From contig OY783196.1 of the NCBI GenBank assembly GCA_963678675.1, positions 932,501 through 996,500 of the forward strand: a stretch of DNA of 64,000 nt. The letters run 5' to 3'. Below, in pieces: positions 12,201 to 25,400 of the stretch. The notes below the pieces were generated by a model. That model did not search any database. It saw only the letters and a list, made by a program, of their open reading frames with translations, and was not told the origin of the DNA. Each line of letters starts with the position of its first letter. Position 1 is the stretch's first letter. Origin of the DNA: Xiphydria camelus (lineage: Eukaryota; Arthropoda; Insecta; Hymenoptera; Xiphydriidae). A program made the translations under genes and the position numbers.

Positions 12201-14239
12201 TTTACAACCTTCCTTATTAAAAATCGACACAACGAAATATATTTGAACGATTAAAAGATGAATGCAACGTTCACCCTTTTCTTGGCAAATGAATTTCTAA
12301 GTATACGAAAGGCACAACCAGTATAGACGCGCGCGATGTACGTATAGGTATATATATATTTCGGTTGCATTTTTTAATTGCCTCTATATCATACTATTTA
12401 TTGACTGAAGGCTACTTTGCCCCTACATCGACCAAAAAAGGACCGCGGCCAGGCGTTCGTCACAGAGCTGTCGCTAAAATTTGTTTAAACTCTTATTTAA
12501 CTTTGTTACCTATGCTATTAAATATATACAGCATGGCAGTGATTACACACTCTACATTTCTTTTTTTACTTCTTTTTAGCCACTTACGAGATACTCTACA
12601 AAGTGGTTCTTGCACAAAAAATCACCGTATTCGCGTACTTTTCTTTTTAAATCTATTTCTTGACACATTAAAACATTCTTATTGCCTTGGATCAAAGTTC
12701 ATTCCCATCAATTTTGAGTGGAGCGATCATCGTTAAATTTATCCATTCTCGAACATTTTCTTTTATCATATACGTTTAATCGCGTATCAAATAGCTATGA
12801 AATTGCTTAAATAATAAACGATCAAGCTCTTCAGGGTACTCTAAAATATTTGAACGAGCAAACGATAGTTGCGCGTAGGCAACTGAAAATAAAAATTAGA
12901 CTGGAATTACGAATATTATATATTACTCATCCGAAAGATGAAATACAACATGGGAGTTACGCGAAATCCTACCACATTGATAATCAAATGAAACTTGGAA
13001 TAATTTTGCAGATTGAGGATTACACCTTTGCGTTGTGAAGACATACCATTGCATAATAATTGCAGTTAATTGTGTTATGTTCTCAGTTACGTTTTTCGTA
13101 CATTAGTAGAATATTAATTAATCAAGATAAACCTTCTACGCAAATAGTTATAGAGCGTATATCGCATCATCGTACTTACGTGCGTGGCCTGAGAAGCCAC
13201 ACACATGAATACGGTGGTACAAAATAAACTCTGTATATTTCGCAATAATTACTCTGTATACTCTATCAATATATTCATCACAGTGCTACGGACACAAACG
13301 TTGTGTTCAGTTTATACATGTAAATAATAATTTTTTCTTCGCATAGAAATGCACTCGAAGTAGACCATTCGTTAGCAGACTATGTTCGTGGGAGAGAAAG
13401 AAAAAAAAAAAAGAAAAAATCGTAGGACGGAATCCACACTCAATGTCTCCGAAAATCGATTGCACACAAATTCAGTGTACCCGTGACACGATGAAATGAA
13501 AGTCTTCCCAGAATACACGTTTTCTGCCACAGATTTTTTCCCAATAAATTAATTTGAGAAAAACTTGAAAACCCCTAAACCATTTTACCAAGCCTTGGCA
13601 ATGAAATTTCGTCAAATTCGTAATTACTTTTGAGAGCAACTAACTTACGGAAACGAATTAATTTATAAGAGAAATCGTTAAGAATGGTCTACTCACCTTG
13701 AATTTCCTGCATTTATATCACTTGTTTCCTTTCGTCGCGGGGTGCTATACACATGGCGCGCATGTAGTACAATCATCCCGCTTAAAAATCCTTATATGAC
13801 TTTCTATATGACTATATTTACAACAATCTGCCGAGAGAATGACGTTCTGAGAAGATTGTTGAGATCGCGAAAAATGCATAAAGAGTGTCGTATGAAAGAG
13901 TTTTATAGAATTCTTTACTTCCGCCGAAATGAATTACTCACGTCAATGCTTAGATCGTCTCTCGCTGTTAATTAAGAGTAGAGTGCTATCGAACGATAAA
14001 TATTCGGCAAGAAATGAATGAAATCGAACGAGCAAAGAATATACTGACTTTATACCTTGCGCGTGTTCTTCTCGGCACGTCATTCTCACTTCGCTCTGCC
14101 AGCTCGTCCATTTACCTCCAACGAGAAGATCGGCCGTTGGATTTTTCTCTGCGGGCACTATCAAAGTTCAGACCTCGATAGCAAGGGGACTGGGTGGGCG
14201 GAGCGTTTTGCAGCAACTCCATGGGAGGAACCACATGGT
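9235..14239. other. AT-rich convergent 3' flank of Pdk (+) and atos (-)
   Basis: I see no supported coding exon. The short open frames here (for example 12365-12736) look like UTR. Several TTTATT hexamers, which read AATAAA on the minus strand (12397-12402 and 12116-12121), could end atos transcripts, implying a 3' UTR of about 2 kb. A (CG)7 run sits at 11935-11948 and a MITE at 10916-11123. Confidence 0.55.
10916..11123. mobile_element. Mariner-like MITE (208 bp)
   Basis: The ends CAGGGTCTCGCTCA and, reversed, CAAGATCTTTCGTTCA form imperfect terminal inverted repeats, and both are flanked by TA. The interior contains a further imperfect inverted pair around ATTGAC and CTACA-CCCCT. A TA duplication with CAGGGT-type ends suits Tc1/mariner-derived MITEs. 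There is no ORF. Confidence 0.55.
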
Positions 14240-17200
14240 TCAGCACCTTGGTGAAAATTTTGGATTCGTGGGACCGTGGGTATAGCTCCTCAGTTCTTTT
14301 GGAGGCTCAGATCCAAAATCCGACGCAGTATCCACGTCGGACTTGCGGCAAATGATCATTCGGATGTCCGTGTGTAAATATATCCGTCCAGATTTGCCAG
14401 ACATAAATCTAGACGAAGAAAATAATACATAAAATGTACGCTCTCTCTCTCTCACGCTTCCGAATTGCGGAGTTTCCATTTCTAAAGGACAGAAACTTGA
14501 AGTAAATCTACCTAAGATGAACGAGGTAGCGTAAAGTCTTGTCGCGCAATGTTCTTTGACGTAGAAAAGTATGAGATCGTGGTGGCATGTCCGAGAGATC
14601 GTAAAGCACAACGAACATTTTGACGACAGTACCCAAAGGATTCAGGAGAGTTACTTGAATAGTCCCACTTCTTGGTACTTGATATCCCTTTTTACCTAAA
14701 TTAATGTGAGCCTGAAAATGAGAATCGTTCGATTAGCTAGATCGTTTCAAGAGGTTTACGAGCTCCCACACAAATCGTACTTACAAGGTAGGGCGTGGAA
14801 ACCTTATCATTATCTCCGAGTGTGTAGAAAAATACAGTAACTGGAAGCTTGCGATGTTTCGGACAGAAGGAACCACTCGCGCCGAGTTCGGCAGTGAAAC
14901 CATGAACAGTAGACACTGGCTCGAGTCTTCCGTTTAACGCAGATTCTTCGAAGCTACCCAGAAGAGCGTGACTATAAGGCCTACTACGGGAAGTGGATCG
15001 TCTTTTCCGAGTGTACTCGCATTCCCCGGTATTCTCTACTTCTCGATCAGTCTCTTCTAACGAAACAGCTCCAGGACTCGGCGGAGTGTTCAACTCGAAC
15101 AGTGCACTACGATTTAAACGGGGAAAAGGACACTTTCAAAGACTGATCCTTGCATTTTCTCGTCGAGAGCGCGAGACTCGGACAAAATCGTTTCTATCTC
15201 AAAATGATAAAATACCATAGCCTATACCTTCTTTTAGAGGAGACGGAATTCAAGCTGCTATCGTAGTCGAAACAGCAGCTACCCCTTCTAAGAGGTGCTG
15301 GGCTGGAAGTCAAAGGTAGCCCGGTTCTGCTGTGAAACACCATGGATGCGGCATTCTCCAAAGACCTTCTGAATCTCTCTTGTTCGATAGCCGACGGGAC
15401 TCCTCGTTCGAAAGATTCATTATCCTCGATATCTACGCTACCGCTCCCCCCGCAATTCGGAGAATAAACTCTGTCGTTGTAATTATTGTTGTTTTGTATT
15501 TTGGAAGACGGATAACCGTTGATCTGAGGAGAAGCTGGACTCGAGTTATTCTGCGGGAACCTTGGCGTAAAACCGTTCTGCCCGTCACAATTATTCTCGT
15601 GGATGCTCCAATCCCGGTGTCTCTTTTCACCGTTGCCTTTCTCGTCGACATTTGTACTTTGCTGTCTATTCTGAAGCTCCTGATGATTACGTGAAGTCGA
15701 CTCGCGGAGAAAAATTTCACGTTGAGCGTTTGAGTTACCTTGCTCCCCATACTTTGTACTACAGAAGGTGGAATTTCGACGTTCGCCCTTCGCATCGCTC
15801 TCCACCGATGGCTCGCAATGTTCTTCGATCTTTTCCGCTTCCTCGGAAAAGTTGAAAAAATCAATTCTCCTCTTGACTCTACTCTCTTTCGCTTTTTGCC
15901 GACTCTGAACTTGCTGTCGAACGTTACCGCAAGAGTTATTCAATTTCGAAGTGTACGGACGTTGTTGAGAGTTTTGGAGAGAATCTTTGGAATGAATTTC
16001 CGACGTCAAGATCTCCTTTCTCTCTTGCTCCTTGATGAAAAGCTGCCTGAAGAGGTGAAATCTCTTGTTGAACGTCGACGGTGAGGACTTTTCGTCCTCG
16101 AGGAGTGGAACGATCTTCAAACCTTGATTGATATTTTTGGCAGCCGTATCTTTCTGAGGAATACTTTCGTTCTCACTTTTACTCGGCGATAACGAGAACC
16201 TTGGTCTGGTCCCATTGGAAAAGTCCGAAAGGCCTTTCCTCTCTTTGCTCGATCTTAATATGGCTCCTAATAACAGATCCGCCTTGTTCGATACGTTGTA
16301 AAAGACATCGGTAGACTTATTCGCCTGCTTCTCCATTTCGTTAAATTCGCGAGTCGTGTTAGGACTCGTTAACTTTTCCTGGAGTTCGGCTCCGTGCTGA
16401 TCAGTGCCGTTGCAATTTCTGCTATTGATCCAAACTGGCTTTGCTGGAATCTCACAGACTTTTTTACAAGGACTACCGTCGTGGCCGTCGCAAGGAATTG
16501 TCGAGCAATTCGTTTCGCTGTTGGATGGATATTGACACGCTTCTACATTCGTCGATGGAGATTTTAACGTTTTATTCGAAATCGTTTCGCCACACGGTCT
16601 GTCTCGTCTCTTCGTAGTTCTGAGTGGAGTTCTTCTACGTCCCGACGGAGTTCTCGCCCTCAAGACAGCTAAGACTTCGTCAAACTCGCGCTGGCTTAGT
16701 TCCAAATTACAATTCTTCGTCTTAGCTTCATTGCCATGAACGTCGCATATCTTCGCACTCCTCGTCTTGGATTTCTCGTCTACAAAGGCATTGTTGGTCG
16801 CGACACCGAGGACACGGCCCGGGACTTTGCTGATCCAATCGAGAATTCCCCCTTCTTCCTTCGAACTGTCCTTCTCTTCGGGAAACGACAATTGTGACAT
16901 CAGCTGGCTCAAATTTTTTTCGGGAGTCGAACATTTTCTTGTACTGCTACGCTTCGTCGTTTGCTCTGACGACAAAGCTGTATTTTTAAGCGACGCTAAT
17001 CTATCGGTTACATCCGACTTGACCGTCGGCGATGTTCTGGAACGACTCTGATGTACCGCGCAAGCTGGGACAGTTGGACAAGGTTTAGGTTCGAGAGTAA
17101 CGCTATACGTGGAAGGCCCGGGATTTGATTCGTGAAAAGGACTGCGTTCGCGAAAGGGATTTACAACCAAATTCGTTTCTTTAGGCACGGGCGGCACGGT

Positions 17201-19475
17201 GCTCCGCGAAACAACACCGTTATACCTCTCCTTCGGTCTTTGAAAGGTCTCGACTTCGTTTTCTGGTATGACAAGAAAAAGGTGGTCTTCGCTGCTGTCT
17301 GTCCAATTTCCACGCAACGACAATGACAAAGGCACAGTTGTTTCAGGAGATTCGATCTTTTTCGAGGAACTATTCTTCGCCATCTTTTTACCAAATTTCG
17401 GCGACTTTTCCCCGTGTCTGGCAAATGACTTACCTCTGCCGCTATCGGAATTTTCGATAGTGGGTTTGTATCGTTTTTCGATATTGCCTTCGTGCTTATC
17501 GATATTCAACATAGTTGCGAAACAACGCTCGAAGCCGCCTGCATCAGAGGTGGAGCAATTAACGAATGCGTTCTCGTCGCTGCGTCCCGTTTGGCCTTGG
17601 TCCGTCCCAGCATTTGCACCGCGATAATTCGGACATTCGGAATACTTGGAGTGGTCGGAGCTATGACTAGAGTTAGGAAAAACGAAGCAATTGGCTTGAC
17701 GAGCGTTCTTCTCGCTTGTCGCGCGTTCTTGGACCGAGGGTAGAGGGATAGAATGATACGCGAAACAAGAGTCAGAGTCCGCAGGACCGCAGGGGAGCGA
17801 TCGGCGCCGTTTTCGTTCATTATTTGGTCTGATCGAAGGCGAGGGTGGGCAGCCATCTTCTTCTTCGCAACGGCAGTGATGTTTCCCAGGCTCGTTGCAT
17901 GGCGTTTGGAGCCTATCGTCGACCAGGGCTGTCGGGAGAAGAAGGAGATAACAACGAATATTCGAAACCATTATATATCTGGCGAGGAGATCAACGCCAA
18001 AGAGATCAATTCTAGCTTATACAATTACCGGGCAAGACGAGAGTTTCTGGATTTTGAGTGACCGTGGGTACTGAAATATTCTTAGTCGGTGTTAACGCTC
18101 GGGCCGCGCCTTCTTCGTCCTTCTCCATAGCGGGATGCATCGGACACGTTAAAACGGGCACCTCCTCCATCCGCGGTAGCGCCCAGACGGTGACCTAAAA
18201 TTTACACCAGAAATCCTCTTCACATTCGTAAAATGCACTCACACTGGTTGAACAAGATTGGATAGCCGGTGAGTCATCTGCTGGTTAAAAGTGGTAGCGT
18301 TAGAGGGTTCACGGACCCCGGAACAGAGTCGTGTCGGTACTTCGGTCGTTAGTGCGAACCACCGGAGTGGTTCCGCGAGATCCAGAGAACCCGTCGTTCG
18401 AAATAGCCTATGGCGAACGTTAAACGAGCTCTTTTTCGTATCTGGATACTCGTATCGTCGCTCTCAGAGGATTCGTAGCGAGAGAGTCTTCTAGGAAGGT
18501 TCCTCTGCCGTTTCGTAACGATGGAGAAACGGAGTGAATATTTTGTACAGCGTGATACCGACTGAAGTACTTATTTGAAAGTCGGACCTCTCGATCGAGA
18601 GAACGAAACGTACCTTTATTGAATTTCCATCGCTGCTGCCGGCCAACGGAAAGGTGTGCTCGATCGGAGGTTCTCGAAACTTCCTCAAATTGTCCTCGGT
18701 GTGCGGCACGATTCTCGTGGCCACGAAGGAAGGGTTCGCACCTTTGCTTCGCGACCACCAAGCCGCAACTTGACTGAAGTGTAACCGAGAGCGAACCGCT
18801 TGATAGAGACCGTGCGAATTCATCATTTCCTGACCCCTGCAATCGATTTATCCGTTACACGCGCTCGATTTCACGTAGACGTTATCTCTCGTCGCGAACT
18901 CTGTGTAGAACGGAACGTGCTCTCTTACTTGCTGGGGACCACGTTGATGCACCAATATTCCAATAACATTTCCGAGGAGTGCTGCCACGATGCGATGGAC
19001 ATGGACGATACGGGGAATACGGGATCCTTGCAGGTGGCTTTCGCGTGACCGCAGGGACAATCGCTACAGAGCAGTACTTCGACGCAGAGATACGAGCCGA
19101 TCGATATTCTGTCCGTGATCTCCCGAATTAAAACCAGATATCGGTCACACTGCGCACGAAGAAGGAATGCATTTCTCGATGAGTCGCTCTCGGCGGACGA
19201 ACGTCCGGTGTGCTTTCATCGCCAAAGACTGATGATGTTCTCAGCGGTAATCGTAGTCTTACCAAATAGTTGTCTTTCTCGCACGCGTGATCGTTGGGTA
19301 CCGTCTGCAGAGGAGCCGCGCAATGCGGTCCCTCTTTGTAACCACGCGGGGCACCCTGAACCCTCCCTTCGCTTACAAGGACTCCAAGAGCTCGGATCAC
19401 ACCAACGACACCTCCGCAACTGCCAACCCCGTTCGGGCTGGCGGTGCTGCCCGCCACTGCGCCGAGGCAGTGCAT
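14240..19475 (-). CDS. atos: Atossa / FAM214 (Atos homolog) protein, complete, 8 coding exons, 1404 aa
   Basis: Coding exons on the minus strand are 19475-19263, 19149-18929, 18836-18614, 18194-18029, 17928-15228, 15106-14785, 14711-14512 and 14408-14240. Every phase matches and the total is 1405 codons with stop. An acceptor (TCTGTCTGTTTAG) ends two bases before the ATG, fixing the start at MHCLGAVAGS and implying a 5' UTR intron. The N-terminal block resembles vertebrate FAM214A: GVLVSEGR (about 31-38), VEVLLCSDC (about 90), SHGLYQAVRSRLHFSQ (152-167) and EEVPVLTCPMHP (about 230). A 900-residue low-complexity Ser/Asn/Glu-rich exon follows. The C-terminus holds the DUF4210 domain (LLGSFEESALNGRLEP, then GFTAELGASGSFCP; about 1223-1282) and the 'chromosome segregation during meiosis' domain (LRYLVHLRF, SGRIYLHTDIRMI), ending PTNPKFSPRC as in FAM214A. 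Drosophila Atossa is a nuclear regulator that raises metabolic gene expression in invading macrophages; that is family knowledge. Confidence 0.95.
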
Positions 19476-21675
19476 TTCTAAACAGACAGAAGAAGACGTT
19501 CGGTTATAAATTTCGTTCGTCGGACGACTTCGCGAGCGACGCAAGGCTCTTCGTCCTCCCGCGAATTGCGCGCTGTTGAGAATGCCAATTCGAGAGATCA
19601 CGAGCACCGGGGGTCTACGCGGGTATGGAGCTGTGCCCTCGTCTCGCTAGAAGCTCACCGAGAGAGCCCGTTCGAATCTCAGTCGAATTTTCGACGAGTC
19701 CTGTACAACCTATCACCAAAACGGCGCGCGAGCGAGAAAGAGAGCGGCACTTTTAACGCTAAAAGGGGAATACGAATACGAGCCGTGAGACACAAAAAGG
19801 CGACCCTCCGGGTGTACGTGCCTATGTGCGTACATGTCGGAGTCTCGTGTTATTATACATATATATACGTATACTTGGCGTGCGAATTCTCCGTCGGTGT
19901 TTGTCGAGTAAATACGTCACGGAGTTGGCTTTTACTCAAACGGATGTATGTAAGTGCCACTCATCGATAGAGCTATCCATCAGTAGTAGGTACTTGATCG
20001 CTCGTACGATACGATCGATGAACCTCCGGGAAATATCGGTCCTACGATCGCTCAAATTAAAGGCCGCGGTACGCAATGACAAATTCACGCGATAATGGCA
20101 TACCCGGAGTCGACGATGACAAAGGAAGGGGTTTCGAAGCATCGCGAGTCTTTGATTAGACCTGTGTGAAAAATATGTTTATTTCTCCGGATGCGAAACG
20201 GCTGTATCTCGAGGAAATAACATCGTCCGTACGTATCGCCGCGAAGAGTCTCCTTATCAATCGCGCGAGGAGCTCTACGCGGCGTACAACTCCCCGTGCA
20301 CCTTCCTCGGGACTTCCCGGAAGATCGGAAAGTCTCTTCCCGTCCTCCGGCCACCGCGCCTTCTCGAATAAGAAAATTGGCAGGAAGTCAACGCGATCAG
20401 CTGAAGCGCGTCTGCGTGCGAGGTCGCGCCCATTGAGAAACAAAGCCGACCGCCCGCCCGCGCAAGGCCGCGGTGAGACGATCCCCGCGTCACGGTACTA
20501 ACGAATCCGGAAACATGCAGCCACGTCGACTCTTCGAGCTCTACTGCGCGCGCGGTCCCACGTTTTATGTACCGCGCGCGCGGTGTCCAGCTGACGGCGC
20601 AGTGACTCCCGATGCGCGTAGCGCCGAGGAAGAGGGGGAACGAAGCGATCCCGCACCTTTGAGCCTCCCAGTTCGGTGGAAGCACTCGCCGACCCATTGC
20701 AACAGCGTCGCCGACATTTCGAGAGCGCCTTCCTTCCACCCCCGCGAGCGTATTCTCGGCGGACGAACGACGATCGGCGACGGGAATCCGCCTCGGGTTT
20801 CGAAGAGCGCTCCTCGCGGGATCCGTCGATCGCCTGAATCGCGCGTCACAATCGCGACTCCTCGCGCGCCAAAACCAGCGCTGCCGCACTTCTCATCGAC
20901 GACACTCGCGGGCTGCCGTGCTTCATTGTTCGCAACCGAACTCCGCGCGCGCGCGCCTTTGGCGAATTTCGCGTTTTCCCCGCGACAACGGAAACGCAGT
21001 ACTGGAAATCGGCGGAGACAAACAACGCGCTCTCCCTCCGCGGGAGGGAAAATTTATACGAAGCCGAGGACCACAGTGAGGAAAAACAGAATCGATCGAA
21101 AGAATTCGGCGAGCCAGACCGACTCCGCGGATCGACCGATCGTCGAGTCGTACGCCGTCATCGCCGCGCGGTGCTCCCGTCGGTGCGGCGAGAGACGCGT
21201 TTGCGAGATACACACGGAAGAGACGCGAGCGTCCTGCGGGGACGAGACGCGCTTAGCGGGAGCTCTCGCACCTTCGGCGTGCAAGCTGAGTTTGTATAAA
21301 CAGCCGCGCGGTGCCAGCGCTTATATAGACGCGAAGCGCGGGGGTGACTGGACGTGCGTGTCATGCGCAAAGGGTTCGCGAACCCTTGCGAAAGGCGAGC
21401 GGGAGTCGCGAGTGGAGGGGAGCGTGGTGGGAAGAGCGAGAAGAGGGCGAACGCGCGGAGTGAACGTCCTGTGTAATAACGGTCCAGCCGCGGCGCATCC
21501 TCCTGTATGACCATGATATCGCGCGCGCGCGCGGTGGATTTCCAAAACACCTGAACCGTCGCGCGCGCTTCGCGACCGACGGAACGGCCATCTGGCTTCG
21601 TACGGCTTTATCCGCTATACTTCGTTATTCGCTTCGGGCGCTTTTATTTTCTTCATCGTTTACATCGCGAGGGAA

Positions 21676-21800
21676 CTTATTTGTAGATCGGAGCGTAATC
21701 TACAAAAAAGTATTCTACCAATTTCGGTAAAAACCTCGTGGGTTACGAGACGATCAGGGTTGAACGACACTCTGAATAAAACACCTGTCGAATTAAGGTC
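21676..21800 (+). repeat. Dispersed repeat with stem-loop, copy 1
   Basis: It shares the order stem-loop, AACCTCGTGGGTT, GTTGAA-G-CACTCTGAA, AAAACACC with a second copy at 47788-47905. The 5' part can pair TTTGTAGA with TCTACAAA. Identity is high over about 100 bases, but no open frame is shared. Confidence 0.75.
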
Positions 21801-24046
21801 TGAGGAGTAGAAAAAATTCCACGTGGAATATCATGAATTGAACAACCAAATTTTTCGTAAGCTGTATACAGCTCGCGTCGTTAATCGCGCTTGGATATCG
21901 CGGCGCGGGCGAGCCCTCGTATCGTCGCGGCGGGGATCGACGAACGAGGGAGCCCCCGCCCGCGTCGCCGGTGCCAAACACCTCTCGCGCGCGCAGCCTC
22001 GTTGTTATCTCCACTTTCCGTGCGCTTCGCACGCCTTTATCATAAATAGAACCGCCGCGGCGCGCGCACCGACATACACGAGCGCATCCGCGCTCTCTGC
22101 TCGTATTCGGGAACGCGCGGGAGGGGGGAGGGGGATCTGGCGTTCCGTACTTTTGTATTTACAAGCGCGCAAATACATCGTGGTATCCACGTACGCGAAT
22201 ATACGCTCGACCACGTGTATACAAACGCGCGACCTTGGGGCTCGACCGCGAAAATTCTTTGTCGCCGCCAAAAGTGCCGCGTAATATTGCGCGAAGTACG
22301 CGGAGACGCGATCGGTTAACCCGTGCGCGGCGACGGCAGCGCTCTCCAGCGAGCCCTCTCGCTTTTTCCGAACGGACCCGTTCGCCTCAAAAAGTCCCAC
22401 CTACGTGCGCGCGAACACGCGAACGAAGTGGCTCGTCCCGATCGCGACGATTAAGTCGGTTAACGACCGCGAGTAATTGAAAGAGCGATCTATATGTCGC
22501 GCGGGGACCGCCAAACGGGTATGACTACGCTGCGTACAGGTACAACAGCTGTTGTCATCGCGGAGGGGCATTTTTCGACCGCGAACGCGTCGAGTGAACG
22601 ACCCCCCGAGCCCTCGGGCCTCGAGTTCCCGGGAGCGGCTCCTCGATAAGGCGATCGTGGATGGGGCGATACTCGTTCTCCGGGCTCCTCTGTTGGTCCT
22701 TCGAGATCGGAGAGGAATGTATTTCCATTCGATGCGACTCTTCGAACAGAGATGACCCGAGAACGTGACGAAAACGGCGATTCGATGAAGCGCGACACAA
22801 TCGTACGGAAACGCATTCGCCTGCGCCGCGCGTCCTCCGACCTTAGCGCTCGTACGTATGCGTATACGTATAACACATGGCTATAGCACGAAATCAGTCG
22901 CGAGGCACGGCGAGGGGAACGACACGCGACTCGGAGGACCCGTCTGGCATGGCGCGCGGTCCCGCGTGCGTATACATGTATGTGTCTCCGGTCTGGCGAG
23001 AGGGAAGAGATCCGAGCGCAGGCACGGAGGAGGCAGAACGGCGATGGGTGGTTGGTGTGTTCCCCCCTGGTTTCGTTCACCTCTCGCCGGGGGTCTAGAA
23101 CCCCGGTCCACCAGACACAAAGACGAGGTTCACGACACACTCCCCGGACGGACTCCGGTGCTTTGGCCGAGGAGCGCGCATCCGTGCGTCGATGTTTTTC
23201 CTACGAAATCCTCGAAGGGGATTCGGCGTCTCCGCGTGAAGTTCCTTCGCGGACGAGGAAGGGTTTCGGCTCCGTCCGGGACGTTGTCTCCTCGCACCGC
23301 TGTATATTCGTACGACGCGGAGCGTTCGACGACCGCAACCCCTTCCCCGCGTTCGGTTGTTCGCTCGCGCTGTACGGGCAGGGTCGTTGCTTCCCCCGTC
23401 TAGACGTACCCCGCGCGACGACGACCTTCGAAAGGATCGGGGCGCGGTTCAACAGCCGGACTCTTTCTTTCTCTCGAGATATATATATATATATATATCT
23501 GAAACTATCTCGATTATACGGGTTTATACGTAGAGACGGCGACTGTAAACAGACGCAGCCTGATAACGGAGGATCCGTTACCGGAGAGAAGCGCGCGAGG
23601 TTTATCCCCGAACGTGTTTTGGCTCTTGCCGGGTAGAGGCAAAGGGGAAGGAAGCTATCGTCGCACGGCGAAGGGTCAAAGAGTCGTCGCGGGGCTCTGA
23701 AAGTTTGAATAAATTCATTATCCACGATGTAGGTTTCTTCCATCGGCCGGGCCGCTACCGCTGCAACCAGCGCGATCGGCGACGGCCGTCGTACTGATCG
23801 TGCGAAAGACATGTGACTTGCGCACCGGCCGAACTGCAGCTCGGCTCACCCTCGCGTCACGTGTAGCCCGCCGATACTGGCCGTCGCGAAAACGTCAGAC
23901 AATAACAAATTTAAAGGGACGAGAAAAATATGAAAACCTACTGCGCGACTCGCGAACATTAATCCACGGGCCGATTGTTTGTACGACGGACGCGATTCTG
24001 ACTACCGTACTGAGAAAACGCGTGTCGTTGGGGAGCGGGTGGTCTC

Positions 24047-24067
24047 GGGGGGGGGGGGGGGGGGGGG
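24047..24067 (+). repeat. Poly-G run (21 G)
   Basis: Twenty-one consecutive G bases in a CpG-rich context. The run is unusually long and could form stacked G-quadruplex DNA; its exact length may be uncertain. Confidence 0.9.
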
Positions 24068-25181
24068 AATCGTCTCTTGCCGCCGACTGGACAAAGACGC
24101 GCCGCGGACACGGAGCGCAAAACTCGCGACGGATATTTCGAAGAATGGACGACAAAAATAAAATAAAATTGGCACGCTCCGCGCGCCGAATTTCTCCCGA
24201 TTATCGGATACACACCCCGCCGCCCCACTCCCGCGAGAAGGAAACGCGGCGCGCGAATTCCGAATCGTACCGTGCGTCGCGCGATCCGTCGGATGATTTA
24301 CGGCTGCGCTCGCGTTCCCGCGGTCGACGTCCGACGGTGAATCGTTCCGGGAGAGGAGCATCGCGCGTCCCCGTTCGTGCGCCGCTCCACACGATTCTAT
24401 TTCCAGAAATATGACAAATATTAGGCAGAGGCTGCCGCGACTATCTTGGTCCCCGCGTTCGCGAGAGGCCCGCGCGTTCCTCCGGGAGATCTCTCCCGGG
24501 AAGAGGCGAGCGTTCAAAAATTAACCGAGCGCCTGACCGTCCCTCCTCCAGTCGCGGGATTTCAGAGACACTCTTGCGCCGTGGTGAAAGCATCGCTCTC
24601 AACGGGCTCCATCGGCAGGTAGAAGGAGAGGAGCGCGGTTTCGGGAAGCCGCCGCGCTTCGTCGCATCCAGTTCTGGAATTCACCTGACTCGAGTGTCGT
24701 AATATAAATCGCCGCTCGATCGGAGTCGCGCGAGTCGCCGTAGGAACGATTCCGAGCGATGCGCGCCGCGCGAGGTTGACAAAGAGGCGCGCGGAGGGTA
24801 CGTACGGGGAGGGAGGCGGTTGTGGGATAAAAAAGACGAAACCGGAGCGAAATTAACGAGAGAGGTCGGGGAGAGATAGCGTGTCAAGGCTGATGTCTAT
24901 CGATTGGGTAGTAGCGAAGCAGCCCGCGGTAGGCCCCTGTACGTGTAACTTATCGACTGGGTGTTGGCGCATTCTCCCTCTCCTCGTCGCGCGCGCTCAA
25001 CCTGCCCCACCGAGCTTCGCTCTAGGTACTCGTCTTCGTCTCTCGCGCGGTTCTTCCGTGGCGGGGGATTCGACGGTTGAATCCCGGATGAGACGAAATT
25101 CGTGATTCGCGAGAAATTCCGGAAAAATTCGCCGTAGAACAAAGAATGCGAGTGTTGGAATTTTTGTCTGATAATCGTACA

Positions 25182-25400
25182 CTGAAAAAAAGTTGCCGCA
25201 TCAAACTAAGCATGCTTTGGGATAATTCCAAGAGCACATTTATTCGATTCGAATGAATACCGATATAACCCGAGTAACATTCAATTAAATCAATATTTAT
25301 ATGCATCCAATCGATGTTCATTCTAATCGAATAGATGTGCACTTACGATTATTCAAACGCACGTTCATTTCAATCGAGCAACTTTTTCTATCACTCTACG
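25182..25400. mobile_element. AT-rich inverted-repeat element (MITE-like)
   Basis: The left end CACTGAAAAAAAGTTGC and the right end GCAACTTTTTCTATCACT are imperfect reverse complements. Between them are several internal palindromes around ATTCGATTCGAAT. The AT-rich composition contrasts sharply with the surrounding GC-rich DNA. The ends resemble those at 29322 and 52853. Confidence 0.5.

Noticed and set aside
17929..17971. Start codon of atos at 17971
   Set aside because: A strong acceptor (TTCTTCTCCCGACAG) lies between this ATG and the conserved frame, and phased upstream exons supply the conserved N-terminus.
20473..21510. 345-codon open frame on the plus strand
   Set aside because: Arg/Ala/Pro-rich, overlaps comparable frames on both strands, has no recognised domain and lies in CpG-dense DNA where stops are rare.
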